The notes: a model not told the origin generated them from the letters alone. A stretch of 51,037 nt of DNA from an uncultured Allomuricauda sp. (GCF_937884665.1 NZ_CAKZYF010000206.1:1-51037), one strand, 5' to 3'. Positions 25,318-35,141 are shown, counted from the stretch's first letter. Numbers and translations: made by a program.

Positions 25318-26334
25318 CTACTTCATTTCTGAATAGTCGCCAAGACTTACCGTTTCAAATTTACCATCAAAAACAACATGATTGCCAATCATGGCATTGT
25401 CCAAATTGACGTTGGATATTTGACTATTACTTTGAATAATACTATTTTTTATTGTTGAATTTTCCAATAGGGTACCCGTTCCAATAGATACGTAGGGACC
25501 TACTGTGGTATTTCTTATTATCGCCTTCTCTCCAATGTAGCAAGGTTCTATAATGTTCGCGTTTTCCAAGGTTATATTTTCGGAGATAAGCGTTTCCCCA
25601 TCTTTTTCCAAGAATCCGAGCATCCGTTGGTTGGTTTCAACGGTCACTGTTTTGTTACCGCAATCCATCCATTCATCCACTTTTCCAGGAACAAATTTCA
25701 TGCCTTTGTCCATCATTCGCTTTATCCCATCGTTTATTTGATATTCTCCACCGTGCATTACGTCATTGTCCAAAACATATTGGAGCTCTTCCTTGAGTAT
25801 TCCAACATCTTTAAAATAATAGATGCCGATGACCGCCAAATCAGAAACAAATGTTGTCGGTTTTTCTACCAATTCAATTATCTGATTCGCATTACTCAAC
25901 TTGACCACACCGTATGCTTCAGGTTTTTCAACTTGTTTTACCCAAATCACACTATCTGCTGATTTATCCAAATCAAAATCAGCTCGAATCAAGGTATCAG
26001 CATACGCGATTACCGCGGGACCACGAAGGGATGGTTTTGCACTCATAATGGCGTGACCCGTTCCCAAGGGTTGGTCCTGTCTATAAATGGAACCTTTGGC
26101 ACCCAAGCCTGCGGCCAACTCTTGTAAGCTTTTCACAATATCGTTTCCAAAAAAAGCCGGATCGCCCAAAATAAAGGCAATCTCATCTATAGGTTCCCCC
26201 AATACCTTCGCAATATCGGTTACCAAACGGTGCACTATTGGCTTTCCAGCCACTGGAATCAGGGGTTTGGGTACGGTCAGCGTATGGGGTCTAAGTCGAG
26301 AACCTCTGCCGGCCATTGGGACAATAATCTTCAT
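25318..26334 (-). CDS. Sugar-phosphate nucleotidyltransferase (RfbA/GlmU-like)
   Basis: 338 residues. VPMAGRGSRLRPHTLTVPKPLIPVAGKPI is the nucleotidyltransferase G-x-G-x-R signature with the PKP substrate loop; GTGHAIMSA, VIAYADTLI and AYGVVKL complete the catalytic domain. The C-terminal ~80 residues repeat hexapeptides (ENANIIEPCYIGEKAIIRNTTVGPYVSIG) of a left-handed beta-helix. It makes an NDP-sugar from sugar-1-phosphate, probably for surface polysaccharide, given the flippase in the same operon. The exact nucleotide and sugar are not decidable. Confidence 0.9.
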   Translation of the reverse strand: MKIIVPMAGRGSRLRPHTLTVPKPLIPVAGKPIVHRLVTDIAKVLGEPIDEIAFILGDPAFFGNDIVKSLQELAAGLGAKGSIYRQDQPLGTGHAIMSAKPSLRGPAVIAYADTLIRADFDLDKSADSVIWVKQVEKPEAYGVVKLSNANQIIELVEKPTTFVSDLAVIGIYYFKDVGILKEELQYVLDNDVMHGGEYQINDGIKRMMDKGMKFVPGKVDEWMDCGNKTVTVETNQRMLGFLEKDGETLISENITLENANIIEPCYIGEKAIIRNTTVGPYVSIGTGTLLENSTIKNSIIQSNSQISNVNLDNAMIGNHVVFDGKFETVSLGDYSEMK

Positions 26335-26365
26335 AGTAAAAATATAACGTACTTAGTATCTCTTT

Positions 26366-26800
26366 TTATTGTGTGCCTGTACTTCCAAATCCACCGGAAC
26401 CCCTATCCGTCTTGGTGAGCTCCTCTACTTCCTGCCATTCGGTTCTTTCGTGCTTCGCAATCACCATTTGGGCAATACGTTCTCCGTCCTTGATTATAAA
26501 ATCTTCTTTAGAAAGATTGATAAGAATCACTCCAACTTCTCCTCGGTAGTCAGCGTCAATCGTACCTGGTGCATTGAGAACCGTAACTCCCTTTTTGGCG
26601 GCCAAACCACTCCTTGGGCGTACCTGCGCTTCGAATCCAATGGGCAGTTCCATGAAAATTCCAGTCGGTATAATTTTTCGCTCCATAGGTTTTAGGGTTA
26701 TCGGCCCATGGAGATTTGCCCTTAAATCCATTCCTGCCGAAGCCATTGTTTCATAATGGGGCAATGGATGTTTTGAGCGATTTACAACTCGTATTCTCAT
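26366..26800 (-). CDS. dut: dUTP diphosphatase
   Basis: 144 residues with all five dUTPase motifs: [43 protein letters not shown] and the C-terminal [10 protein letters not shown] that closes over the substrate. The trimeric enzyme splits dUTP to dUMP and keeps uracil out of DNA. It stands between a polysaccharide flippase and a sugar nucleotidyltransferase, an order without an obvious functional reason but common in flavobacteria. Confidence 0.97.
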   Translation of the reverse strand: MRIRVVNRSKHPLPHYETMASAGMDLRANLHGPITLKPMERKIIPTGIFMELPIGFEAQVRPRSGLAAKKGVTVLNAPGTIDADYRGEVGVILINLSKEDFIIKDGERIAQMVIAKHERTEWQEVEELTKTDRGSGGFGSTGTQ

Positions 26801-26864
26801 TTTTAAGTTTGGCTGATTTTTATCTCTACGGTATAATAGAAGGGGGTATGCTCCATCTTCATGC

Positions 26865-28340
26865 TTATGTTTTTTTGGATGGCGTTTGAAAAATGCTGCG
26901 CAGATTTTTACCCTCCAATTTGTAAATCAATACCAAAAATAACAAAAGAAGTCCCCCTCCGGCTATTAAATTTCGGTTAAAGACATAGAAGGATAGACTA
27001 GAGAGTAAAATGGACAACCCCATATAAAAAACAATTTTTCGCATATTATATGGAATGGGATAGTGTTTTCTGCTCAACGCGTACGAAAGGACCATCATAC
27101 CGCTATACGCGAAAAAAGTGGCCAGAGCAGAAGCCATATATCCAATTTTAGGAATGAATATGAAATTGATAAACAAGGTGATGAGTGCTCCTATCGAGGA
27201 AATATACGCGCCAAACTTGGTTTTGTCTGTTATCTTATACCATACGGAGAGGTTGTGGTAAATCCCCAAACAAAAACTCCCCAAAAGGATGATGGGAACT
27301 ACCTCCAATGCCTCCCAATATATGGAATTTCGAATCAGCAGTTTAGCCAGCAAATCGATGAAAACCACCACGGTCAATAAGATAGTACTTCCAAGGATAA
27401 TGAAGTAGTTGGTTATCTGGGCATACGTTTTTTGTGGGTTTTCTTGAGTGGCATAACTGAAAAAAAAGGGTTCTACCCCCATTCTAAAAGCCGTGCCAAA
27501 AAGCGTCATGAACAAGGCCAATTTATAGCACGCCCCATATTTTCCCACCTCACTTTCAGCTATGGATACGGGGAGCAGTTCTGTGAGCAAAATCTTGTCG
27601 AGAACTTCATTAATGGTAAACGCTATCCCGGCAATAAGTATGGGACCCGCATATTTCATCATCTGTTTCCAGAGGGTGAAATCAAAGTCCAGACGGACTT
27701 TGAAATATATGGGCAAAAGCAAAAGCAGAGTTACCCCACTTGCAATTATATTGGATATAAAGATGTACTGGATTTCCCAATTCTCCTTAAAAATAAATGT
27801 GGCAATACCTCCATTGGAGTGTTGGGCCATTTTCGGAAGGACCAACAGGAAAAATACATTAAAACCAAGTTTTATGGACACGTTTATCAACTTTAGCAGA
27901 CCATACTTTATTGGCTTTTCCTTAGCCCTTAAAAGAGCGAACGGAACAATCGCCAAAGCGTCCAGGACAAGAATATAGGTAGTGAATCGAATATATTCCG
28001 CATTGATGTTCGTGAATTCCCCCAGCCATTCTTTGATGGTCATAGCAAGGATCAAGAAGAGAAGAGAGGAGGTCAGTAGGGATACCAAGGCAGTGGAAAT
28101 CACCTTCTGCTTTTCGCTGTGCTTGTGGTAAAACCTAAAAAAGGCGGTCTCCATTCCATAGGCCAGAAAGACATTGAAAATAGCTATCCAAGCATAAATG
28201 TTGGTATACTGTCCATAACCAGAGGCATTTTCAAAAACCGAGGTATATAAGGGAAGTAAAAAAAAGGAAATGACCCTGGGCAAGACCGTGGCCAGTCCAT
28301 AAATGAAGGTTTGCTTGAAGAGCTTTTTAAGAGGACTCAA
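26865..28340 (-). CDS. Polysaccharide flippase (Wzx/MurJ-type, MOP superfamily)
   Basis: 491 residues with about 14 hydrophobic helices. The N-terminal [31 protein letters not shown] is typical of flavobacterial Wzx-like exporters. The start is TTG at 28340: a TAG stop lies directly upstream and no ATG precedes the conserved LKKLFKQT. It would carry lipid-linked oligosaccharide across the inner membrane. As first gene of the minus-strand operon it probably shares the 146-bp gap with the sulfatase promoter. Confidence 0.9.
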   Translation of the reverse strand: MSPLKKLFKQTFIYGLATVLPRVISFFLLPLYTSVFENASGYGQYTNIYAWIAIFNVFLAYGMETAFFRFYHKHSEKQKVISTALVSLLTSSLLFLILAMTIKEWLGEFTNINAEYIRFTTYILVLDALAIVPFALLRAKEKPIKYGLLKLINVSIKLGFNVFFLLVLPKMAQHSNGGIATFIFKENWEIQYIFISNIIASGVTLLLLLPIYFKVRLDFDFTLWKQMMKYAGPILIAGIAFTINEVLDKILLTELLPVSIAESEVGKYGACYKLALFMTLFGTAFRMGVEPFFFSYATQENPQKTYAQITNYFIILGSTILLTVVVFIDLLAKLLIRNSIYWEALEVVPIILLGSFCLGIYHNLSVWYKITDKTKFGAYISSIGALITLFINFIFIPKIGYMASALATFFAYSGMMVLSYALSRKHYPIPYNMRKIVFYMGLSILLSSLSFYVFNRNLIAGGGLLLLFLVLIYKLEGKNLRSIFQTPSKKT

Positions 28341-28409
28341 CTAAAATCAGTTTAACCCTGTGCAAGTTACACAAAAGCACGTAGTTGTTTCCTGCTCCAT
28401 TTTATTGTT

Positions 28410-28437
28410 TTGCAGAATATAGGTTCTGTTAAGTTTT
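28410..28437 (+). promoter_or_regulatory. Candidate promoter for the sulfatase gene
   Basis: TTG at 28410-28412 and TAAGTTTT at 28430-28437 are spaced by 17 nt, close to the Bacteroidota consensus with one mismatch in the -7 box; it would give a leader of ~45 nt. Confidence 0.35.
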
Positions 28438-28486
28438 ATACACCGGTCCAAATAATTGTTATCTTCATTCGCAAAGCGGGGACCCT

Positions 28487-30145
28487 ATGAAAAAAAATCT
28501 CAAATGTTTGTATTTCGTGCTGGCCAGTATGTTCTTTTTTGTAAGCTGTAAAGAAGAGCAGAAAGAAGAAACCAAAAAAGTTTTTGAACGACCCAATATC
28601 ATCTTCATTATGTCTGACGATCATGCGTACCAGGCCATAAGTGCTTATGATGAACGCTTGATCAAAACCCCCAATATAGACCGAATTGGCAAAGAAGGTA
28701 TTGTGTTTACCAATGCATGTGTTTCCAATTCGATATGCGCGCCTTCCCGGGCCACGATCTTAACAGGCAAACATACCCATATCAATGGTAAAGTGGACAA
28801 CCATATGCCTTTTGATACGACCCAAGTCACCTTTCCACAGATTTTTCAAGAGGCCGGGTACCAAACCGCAATGTTCGGAAAACTCCATTTTGGCAATAAT
28901 CCCAAAGGAGTGGATGAATTTATGATTTTACCTGGGCAAGGCTCGTACATAAATCCCGATTTCATCACCAAAACAGGCGATACCACCAGAATAGAGGGCT
29001 ATGTTACCGACGTGATTACGGATTTGACTTTGGATTGGCTGGATACGAAACGAGATACCATAAAACCCTTTATGCTCATGTATTTGCACAAGGCCCCCCA
29101 CAGACCTTGGTGGCCAAGACCTGATAAATTCAAAGAATTCCTGAACAAAAAATTTCCAGAGCCAGAATCGTTGTTTGATGCCTATGAAAATCGAGGAACG
29201 GCGGCAAGGACAGCTGAAATGAATTTGCTTACTGATATGATGTACAATCATGACAGTAAAATAAGACCAGAGGTTACCCAGCGAATGAAAAACCTCAGCC
29301 CAAAGGTTAGAGAATACCAAGGAGGATTTGATAACCCCTACACCGTAAGAGCTACCGAGACCCAGAAAGCTGCCTATGACCCTATCCTTGATATCATAAA
29401 TAAAGATTTTGAGGAAAACTGGCCAAATATGACCGAAAAAGAGAAAATGAGATGGAAATATCAAAGGTATATGCAGGACTATCTCGCTTGCGTTTCCTCA
29501 GTTGATGATAACATAGGAAGGGTTTTATCGTATTTAGATGAGAAAGATCTGTCCGATAACACGATCATTGTCTACACGTCGGACCAAGGGTTCTATCTAG
29601 GGGAACACGGTTGGTTTGATAAGCGGTTTATCTACAACGAATCATTCAAAACACCTTTATTGATTCGCTGGCCCAACCAAATCAAACCCGGAATTACAAA
29701 CGAAGAAATGGTACAAAATCTAGATTTTGCCCAAACTTTTTTGGATGCTGCACAAATTGAAGCACCTGAAGATATGCAAGGTGAAAGTCTCATGCCTCTA
29801 TTAACAAGCAATACCTCAGCGTGGACCCGTGATGCGGTTTACTACCATTATTACGAATACCCAGCCGTACATCAAGTGAAACGCCATTACGGAATTGTGA
29901 CCATTGATTACAAACTAGCCCATTTCTACTACGATGTGGATGAATGGGAATTGTATGACCGCAAAAAGGACCCACAGGAGATGAACAATGTTTATGATGA
30001 TCCCGCTTATGCAGAAGTAGTCAAGGAGCTGAAAGTAAAATTGGACGAATTAAGGGTTCAGTACAAGGATTCAGATGAGTTGAACCAACACTATATTGAA
30101 ATACATAAAGCGAACAACATCGATTCTCCTCTAAATAGGTCTTAG
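28487..30145 (+). CDS. Sulfatase lipoprotein (type I, formylglycine-dependent)
   Basis: 552 residues. A lipoprotein signal ends at FFFVSC (Cys21). FERPNIIFIMSDDHAYQA provides the metal-binding Asp pair, and CAPSRATILTGKHTH at 84-98 is the C-x-P-S-R formylglycine site (Cys84). GYQTAMFGKLHFG, TIIVYTSDQGFYLGEHGWFDKRFIYNESFKTPLLIRWP and the C-terminal YDRKKDPQEMNNVY are normal for family S1. It removes sulfate from polysaccharides or other esters outside or in the periplasm. No polysaccharide-utilisation neighbours (SusCD) are present, so the substrate is open. It needs a formylglycine-generating enzyme elsewhere. Confidence 0.93.
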   Translation: MKKNLKCLYFVLASMFFFVSCKEEQKEETKKVFERPNIIFIMSDDHAYQAISAYDERLIKTPNIDRIGKEGIVFTNACVSNSICAPSRATILTGKHTHINGKVDNHMPFDTTQVTFPQIFQEAGYQTAMFGKLHFGNNPKGVDEFMILPGQGSYINPDFITKTGDTTRIEGYVTDVITDLTLDWLDTKRDTIKPFMLMYLHKAPHRPWWPRPDKFKEFLNKKFPEPESLFDAYENRGTAARTAEMNLLTDMMYNHDSKIRPEVTQRMKNLSPKVREYQGGFDNPYTVRATETQKAAYDPILDIINKDFEENWPNMTEKEKMRWKYQRYMQDYLACVSSVDDNIGRVLSYLDEKDLSDNTIIVYTSDQGFYLGEHGWFDKRFIYNESFKTPLLIRWPNQIKPGITNEEMVQNLDFAQTFLDAAQIEAPEDMQGESLMPLLTSNTSAWTRDAVYYHYYEYPAVHQVKRHYGIVTIDYKLAHFYYDVDEWELYDRKKDPQEMNNVYDDPAYAEVVKELKVKLDELRVQYKDSDELNQHYIEIHKANNIDSPLNRS

Positions 30146-30151
30146 GTTTCT

Positions 30152-31375
30152 TTATAGGCTTCCTGCCACCTCCATCCGCTTCATAGCGGTTGTGGCAAGA
30201 ACGAATGCAATTAACAAAAAGACTGCACCCAAAGCGTACGCTGCGCCAGGAAAATAGAAATACGTTTCAGGACGAATAAAGTAATAGAAAACAGGGGCAA
30301 ATATCAGTTGTCCTAGGATAGCTGTAATACTTACCAAACTAGTAATAGACCCTTGAAGTATCCCTTGTTCTTTTTCAGAGACTTGGTTTGAAATTATACC
30401 TTGTACCGTGGGACCTGCTATACCCCCAAGAGCATAAGGAATCAAAAAGGCATACAGCATCCAAGGCTCATCCGCCTGTGAGAAAAGGAACATGCCCAGA
30501 GTCCATAGTAAAAAGCCTATGGTCACCACTTTACGTTTACCAAACCACTCCACGGCCTTGCCCACTAAAAATCCTTGGACAAAGGCCACCAAAAGTCCCA
30601 CAACTACCAACGAAATACCGATTTGTTTCGGACTCCAGCCAAAAAGTTCAATACAATAGTAAGACCATACGGATGGCAGAGCCTGCCCTGCCAAACTGGC
30701 CATGAAAAAGGCAAAAATCAACAACAGAACTCCTTTGTACCTGCGTAAAGCGACTAGGGAAACCCCAGGAATCATTTTCATTCTGTCAATCGGTCTTCTT
30801 TTTTCCTCTGATAAAGATTCGGGCACCAAAAAGTATCCAAAGAGAAAATTTGCAAAGGTTAATCCCGCAGCGATATAGAAAGGTAGTCGAATGTCTATGT
30901 CGCCGAAAAAACCTCCAATTCCTGGACCAATGATAAACCCTAGTCCGAAGGCGGCCCCTATCAAACCAAAATTCTTTGCTTTCTTTTCAACAGTGCTAAT
31001 ATCAGCAATGTAAGCTGTCGCAACAGTAACACTGGCCCCTGTGATTCCAGCTAAAAAACGTCCTAAGAACAACCACATAATTGTTGGTGCCCACGCATGA
31101 ATCAAATAGTCGATACTTAGTCCGAGCAAGGATAGCAAAAGAATGGGTTTACGACCGAACTTATCTGAGATTTCTCCCATTACCGGAGAAAACAAAAACT
31201 GCATTCCTGCAAAAGCCGTAGTCAGCCACATACCATAAATAACGGCTATGTGATTCCCTTCACCGGTCAATTGCATTATAAATTCAGGGATGATTGGGGC
31301 AATGATGCCTATGCCTATGACATCCACCAAAATGGTAATAAAAATAAAGAGCAGTGCAGTTTTTTTGGATTTCAT
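30152..31375 (-). CDS. TCR/Tet-family MFS transporter
   Basis: 407 residues, 12 hydrophobic helices. FLFSPVMGEISDKFGRKPILLLSLLGLSIDYL is the motif A region (GxLSDRFGRKP-like) between helices 2 and 3; ITGASVTVATAYIADIS and GAAFGLGFIIGPGIGGFFGD (motif C) mark the drug/H+ antiporter group close to TetA-type proteins. Export of a drug or metabolite is likely; tetracycline specificity is not shown. It converges with the sulfatase, 6 bp apart, and follows the atp operon terminator. Confidence 0.88.
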   Translation of the reverse strand: MKSKKTALLFIFITILVDVIGIGIIAPIIPEFIMQLTGEGNHIAVIYGMWLTTAFAGMQFLFSPVMGEISDKFGRKPILLLSLLGLSIDYLIHAWAPTIMWLFLGRFLAGITGASVTVATAYIADISTVEKKAKNFGLIGAAFGLGFIIGPGIGGFFGDIDIRLPFYIAAGLTFANFLFGYFLVPESLSEEKRRPIDRMKMIPGVSLVALRRYKGVLLLIFAFFMASLAGQALPSVWSYYCIELFGWSPKQIGISLVVVGLLVAFVQGFLVGKAVEWFGKRKVVTIGFLLWTLGMFLFSQADEPWMLYAFLIPYALGGIAGPTVQGIISNQVSEKEQGILQGSITSLVSITAILGQLIFAPVFYYFIRPETYFYFPGAAYALGAVFLLIAFVLATTAMKRMEVAGSL

Positions 31376-31406
31376 ATATCACGTTGCGCTTGGTTAAGGG
31401 CGGAAA

Positions 31407-31436
31407 TAAAAAACCCCACAATGCAGTGAGGTTTTT
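31407..31436 (-). terminator. Terminator of the atp operon
   Basis: On the minus strand AAAAACC-T-CAC pairs with GTG-G-GGTTTTT around a 6-nt loop, with one mismatch, followed by a T-rich run. It lies 25 bp after the atpG stop and separates it from the MFS gene on the same strand. Confidence 0.7.
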
Positions 31437-31460
31437 ATTGTTTTGTTCAAGCTCTTATTT

Positions 31461-32321
31461 TTAGTTGTTCAATGCTTCTGCCCCACCGACAATCTCAAGA
31501 ATTTCATTGGTAATGGCGGCTTGTCTGGCTTTGTTATAGGTCAACTTCAATTGATCTCTTAACGCTGTTGCGTTGTCAGTAGCTTTATGCATAGCTGTCA
31601 TACGCGCTCCATGTTCACTGGCAAAAGAATCTCGAATGGCCTTATAAAGCTGAGTTTTCAATGACTTCGGAATCAACTGCTCCACGATTTCAGCTTTCTC
31701 CGGCTCAAAAATATAGTCCCCGCTATTTTGGTCATCACCCTGAGTAGGAACAATGGGCAGAAATTGCTCGGTCATCACAATTTGCGTGGCTGCATTTTTG
31801 AATTTGTTATAGACCAGTTCGATCCTGTCATAATCACCCTCTGTGAATTTGGCCATCAATTCCTCCGCGATTTCCGAAACAGCCTCAAAAGTTAAATTGT
31901 CAAAGACTTCACTTTTATTACCGATAACGTTCGATTTTTTGGCGAGTCCATCATTCGCTTTCTTCCCAACCGCCAAAAAATCCACTTGCTTCCCAGCATA
32001 GGTGTCATTGACCAAAAGGGTACACTGCTTCAAAATATTGGAATTGAATGCACCACAGAGCCCTCTGTTGGAAGTAACAGCAACCACCAACACTTTATTT
32101 ACTTCGCGATTTTCCGCATAAGTGCTCCCGGCATCATCATCCAAGCTGGCGCTCAGACTTTGCAAAAGCTCGGTCAACTTATTGGCATACGGGCGCATCG
32201 CAGTGATGGCATCCTGGGCTTTCTTCAACTTAGCGGCAGAAACCATTTTCATGGCACTGGTAATCTGCATGGTCGATGAAACCGAGGAAATTCTATTTCG
32301 TATTTCTTTTAAGTTTGGCAT
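31461..32321 (-). CDS. atpG: F0F1 ATP synthase subunit gamma
   Basis: 286 residues from the ATG at 32321 (MPNLKEIRNRISSV); the longer frame from 32330 would need a TTG. The N-terminal helix TMQITSAMKMVSAAKLKKAQ and the C-terminal SEHGARMTAMHKATDNATALRDQLKLTYNKARQAAITNEILEIVGGAEAL are the invariant ends of the rotor coiled coil. VTSNRGLCGAFNSNI is also diagnostic. The subunit forms the central stalk within the F1 alpha-beta ring. It is the last gene before the terminator; atpD and atpC are not here, as is normal for Bacteroidota where they form a second locus. Confidence 0.97.
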   Translation of the reverse strand: MPNLKEIRNRISSVSSTMQITSAMKMVSAAKLKKAQDAITAMRPYANKLTELLQSLSASLDDDAGSTYAENREVNKVLVVAVTSNRGLCGAFNSNILKQCTLLVNDTYAGKQVDFLAVGKKANDGLAKKSNVIGNKSEVFDNLTFEAVSEIAEELMAKFTEGDYDRIELVYNKFKNAATQIVMTEQFLPIVPTQGDDQNSGDYIFEPEKAEIVEQLIPKSLKTQLYKAIRDSFASEHGARMTAMHKATDNATALRDQLKLTYNKARQAAITNEILEIVGGAEALNN

Positions 32322-32340
32322 TCTATTCAATAGTATGGAT

Positions 32341-32386
32341 TCCTCCCTCCCTCAGACCGCGCTCAGGATGACGGCAGGAATGACAG
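32341..32386. repeat. Dispersed-repeat-like element between atpA and atpG
   Basis: On the minus strand the gap reads GTCATTCCTGCC followed by GTCATCCTGAGCGCGGTC and a G-rich tail GAGGGAGGGAGG. The core GTCAtcCTGAGCGC...GTC resembles short dispersed repeats common in Bacteroidota intergenic DNA. A diverged relative (GTCACTTTGAGCGCAAAC) lies at 41587-41604 in this window. It may form a transcript structure or be an inert mobile-type repeat. Confidence 0.5.
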
Positions 32387-32390
32387 TTGA

Positions 32391-33971
32391 TTATCCTCTA
32401 TACTTGTCTGAAAGTTCTTTACAAACCGTTGTCAAGGTTTCGGTTACCTCATCAGTCAACTTTCCCGCTTTTAGCGTATCTAATACCCCCCTGTGTTTGG
32501 CATTCATGAACTCAATGAAATCTCTTTCAAATTCTTTCACCTTATTCACGGGCACATCACGCAATAAGTTTTTAGAACCAGCGAATATGATGGCCACCTG
32601 ATCTTCTACAGTAAACGGATCGTTTTGGGCTTGCTTCAAAATCTCAACGTTCCTACGTCCTTTTTCAATTACATTTAACGTAGCAGCATCCAAATCGGAA
32701 CCAAACTTTGCGAAAGCTTCCAATTCACGGAACTGGGCTTGGTCCAGTTTCAAGGTACCCGCCACTTTTTTCATGGATTTTATCTGAGCGGAACCCCCCA
32801 CACGAGATACTGAAATACCCACATTGATCGCCGGACGCACCCCCTGGTTGAACAAATCTTGCTCTAAGAATATTTGTCCATCCGTAATGGAAATCTCATT
32901 TGTGGGGATATAGGCTGAAACGTCTCCTGCTTGCGTTTCAATAATGGGCTATGCCGTTAAGGAACCTCCCCCTTTTACAATGGGTTTCAACGTTTCGGGC
33001 AAATCGTTCATGTTCTTCGCGATATCGTCATCAGCGATAACTTTCGCCGCACGCTCCAACAATCTGGAGTGTAGGTAGAAAACATCACCTGGATAGGCTT
33101 CACGTCCCGGAGGTCTTCTTAAAAGGAGAGAAACCTCGCGATAGGCAACCGCTTGTTTTGATAAATCATCATAGATAATCAAAGCAGGGCGACCTGTATC
33201 TCTAAAGTACTCGCCAATAGCCGCTCCAGCAAATGGGGCATACACCTGCATAGGTGCGGGATCGGATGCAAATGCCGCAACAATAGTGGAATAAGCTAAA
33301 GCTCCTTTATCTACCAACGTCATAGCAAATGCAGCAACTGTAGAAGCTTTATGCCCACCTGCTACATAAATACAATACACGGGCTCACCAGCATCGAAGA
33401 ACTCTTTCTGGTTTAGAATGGTATCGATACAAACGGTGGTTTTTCCGGTTTGACGATCACCAATAACCAACTCCCGCTGGCCTCTACCGATTGGAATCAT
33501 GGCATCAATCGCTTTGACCCCTGTTTGCAAGGGCTCATTAACAGGCTGACGGTAAATAACTCCAGGTGCTTTACGCTCCAAGGGCATTTCATAGGTTTCC
33601 CCTGCGATAGGTCCTTTTCCATCAATAGGGTTGCCTAATGTATCCACAACACGACCTACAATACCTTCTCCTACTTGAATAGAAGCGATTCGCTGTGTTC
33701 TTTTTACCGTAGCACCTTCCAAAATCTCTTTGGATGGACCCAACAATACAACTCCTACATTATCTTCCTCTAAATTCAAGACAATACCTTGCATACCGCC
33801 ATCGAATTCCACCAATTCTCCATATTGCGCATTGGAAAGTCCGTACACACGAGCAATACCATCCCCTACTTCCAGAACGGTACCCACCTCATCCAAAGAA
33901 GCCGTAGCTTCAAATCCAGATAATTGCTTTTTTAATATTGCTGATACTTCAGCCGCTTTTACTCCTGCCAT
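32391..33971 (-). pseudogene. atpA: F0F1 ATP synthase subunit alpha, interrupted by an in-frame TAG
   Basis: Read through, the frame gives a normal 526-codon alpha subunit. N-terminal [20 protein letters not shown]-loop GDRQTGKT (171-178), the [29 protein letters not shown] region and the C-terminal [23 protein letters not shown] are all present. At 32951-32949 the codon is TAG where relatives have Leu in LTALPIIETQ, one base from TTG. The truncated product (340 residues) would lose the arginine-finger region (about position 390) and the C-terminal domain and could not work. All flanking sequence is undamaged, so a recent mutation or a sequence error is more likely than old decay. Confidence 0.93.
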
Positions 33972-34049
33972 AATGACTAGATATTAGACTTCAGACGCTT
34001 GCCTTTTGGTTGCAGTACGTCTTATTTTTGATTGCTATTTTATGTCGAT

Positions 34050-34086
34050 GATAGTCTGTAGCCTTTGCGAAGGACTATAGACTATC
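34050..34086. repeat. Imperfect hairpin at the atpH-atpA junction
   Basis: GATAGTCT (34050-34057) pairs with AGACTATC (34079-34086); inside, TAG/CTA and CCTT/AAGG continue the stem with one mismatch and one bulge around a 4-nt loop, about 15 bp in total. The right arm includes the last atpH codons and stop. No T-run follows on the minus strand, so it is not a terminator. It may slow RNA decay or processing between the two genes. Confidence 0.5.
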
Positions 34087-34614
34087 TGTAAATTCTCTTT
34101 TTAGTGCATCTAATTTGTTCGCGATACTTGCATCGTACTGCAAATCCCCTACACGCAGCACAAATCCACCTAAAATACTCGTATCTATTTTGTTCTCAAT
34201 AGTGACCTTTTTGCCCGTCATCTTCGTCACTTCGCCCAAAATTTTCTTTTTTAAAGCAGCGTCTATAGGAACGGCCGTGGTCACGAAGGCTACATCTTCC
34301 CCTTTTAACCGTTCATATTGAATAATATACTTTAGGGCCACTTCTTTGAGCAGGTCAATTCTTTTATTATCGGTTAAAATTCCCAGTAAACCCTTGGTGA
34401 TTTCGTGACAATCCTTGAAAATCTCGCCCAGGATATTTTTCTTCACCCCACTTTTCACTATGGGACTGCCCAAAAGAGAAGCGAGGTCCTTGTTTTCTGC
34501 AAGGGTATCCTTAATTAAACGCATGTCTTTTTCGACAGCCTCAGCCGATTTTTTTTCTACCGCTAAATCAAGGGTCGCTTTTGCGTAACGGATGGCTGCT
34601 CTTCCTTCGTTCAT
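34075..34614 (-). CDS. atpH: F0F1 ATP synthase subunit delta
   Basis: 179 residues, normal length. AAIRYAKATLDLAVEKKSAEAVEKDM is the N-terminal helical domain that binds alpha; the C-terminal TKMTGKKVTIENKIDTSILGGFVLRVGDLQYDASIANKLDALK is the family signature. It joins F1 to the peripheral stalk. It starts 9 bp after the atpF stop and is followed by the hairpin before atpA. Confidence 0.95.
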   Translation of the reverse strand: MNEGRAAIRYAKATLDLAVEKKSAEAVEKDMRLIKDTLAENKDLASLLGSPIVKSGVKKNILGEIFKDCHEITKGLLGILTDNKRIDLLKEVALKYIIQYERLKGEDVAFVTTAVPIDAALKKKILGEVTKMTGKKVTIENKIDTSILGGFVLRVGDLQYDASIANKLDALKREFTDSL

Positions 34615-34623
34615 GAGATGGTA

Positions 34624-35124
34624 TTAATTCAATTTGACGTCGCCCAACATGTCGTCTACCAACTTCTGTTGCTTCTTCTTGTCAGACAGTTCATCCTTGA
34701 GCACTTTCTCTGCTATTTCGATAGAAAGTGTGGCAACCTGTGCTTTAATATCGGCAACGGCTGCTTTCTTTTCACTTTCAATCGCGGCCTTGGCTTTGGT
34801 CATCATTTTCTCACCTTCTTTTTGAGCTTCCTCTTTGGCATCTGCCAAGATTTTTTCCTTGAGCTCCCTGGCTTCCTTTAAAAGGGTCTCTCTTTCCGCA
34901 CGTGCTTCTTTTAACAGATTTTCGTTATCTGCAGTGATATTTTGCATTTCCTTTTTGGCAACTTCTGCCGCATCAAGGGCTTCTTGGATTCCCTTCTCTC
35001 TTGATTCCAACGAATTCAAAATAGGTTTCCATGCGAACTTTACCAACAAGAAAATAAGACCTAATAGCAATACCGTTTGCATTACAAATAGACCTGGTGA
35101 AAAATCGTTTAATAGTTGTTCCAT
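34624..35124 (-). CDS. atpF: F0F1 ATP synthase subunit b
   Basis: 166 residues. One N-terminal membrane helix (FVMQTVLLLGLIFLLVKFAW) is followed by KPILNSLESREKGIQEALDAAE and a long Ala/Glu/Lys-rich coiled coil up to ~155. It forms the dimeric peripheral stalk. A single b gene is present, no b'. The 14-bp hairpin before its start lies within the leader, ending 18 bp upstream of the ATG. Confidence 0.95.
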   Translation of the reverse strand: MEQLLNDFSPGLFVMQTVLLLGLIFLLVKFAWKPILNSLESREKGIQEALDAAEVAKKEMQNITADNENLLKEARAERETLLKEARELKEKILADAKEEAQKEGEKMMTKAKAAIESEKKAAVADIKAQVATLSIEIAEKVLKDELSDKKKQQKLVDDMLGDVKLN

Positions 35125-35141
35125 ATCCTTATTTTATTTTA

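Noticed and set aside
30152..31375. A true tetracycline-resistance gene
   Set aside because: The protein has TCR/Tet-family motifs, but these are shared with general MFS exporters; there is no TetR-type repressor next to it.
32391..32855. Separate 154-residue gene after atpA
   Set aside because: It is the C-terminal part of atpA in the same frame; coding continues without a break from 32948 down to it. The Met start is internal.
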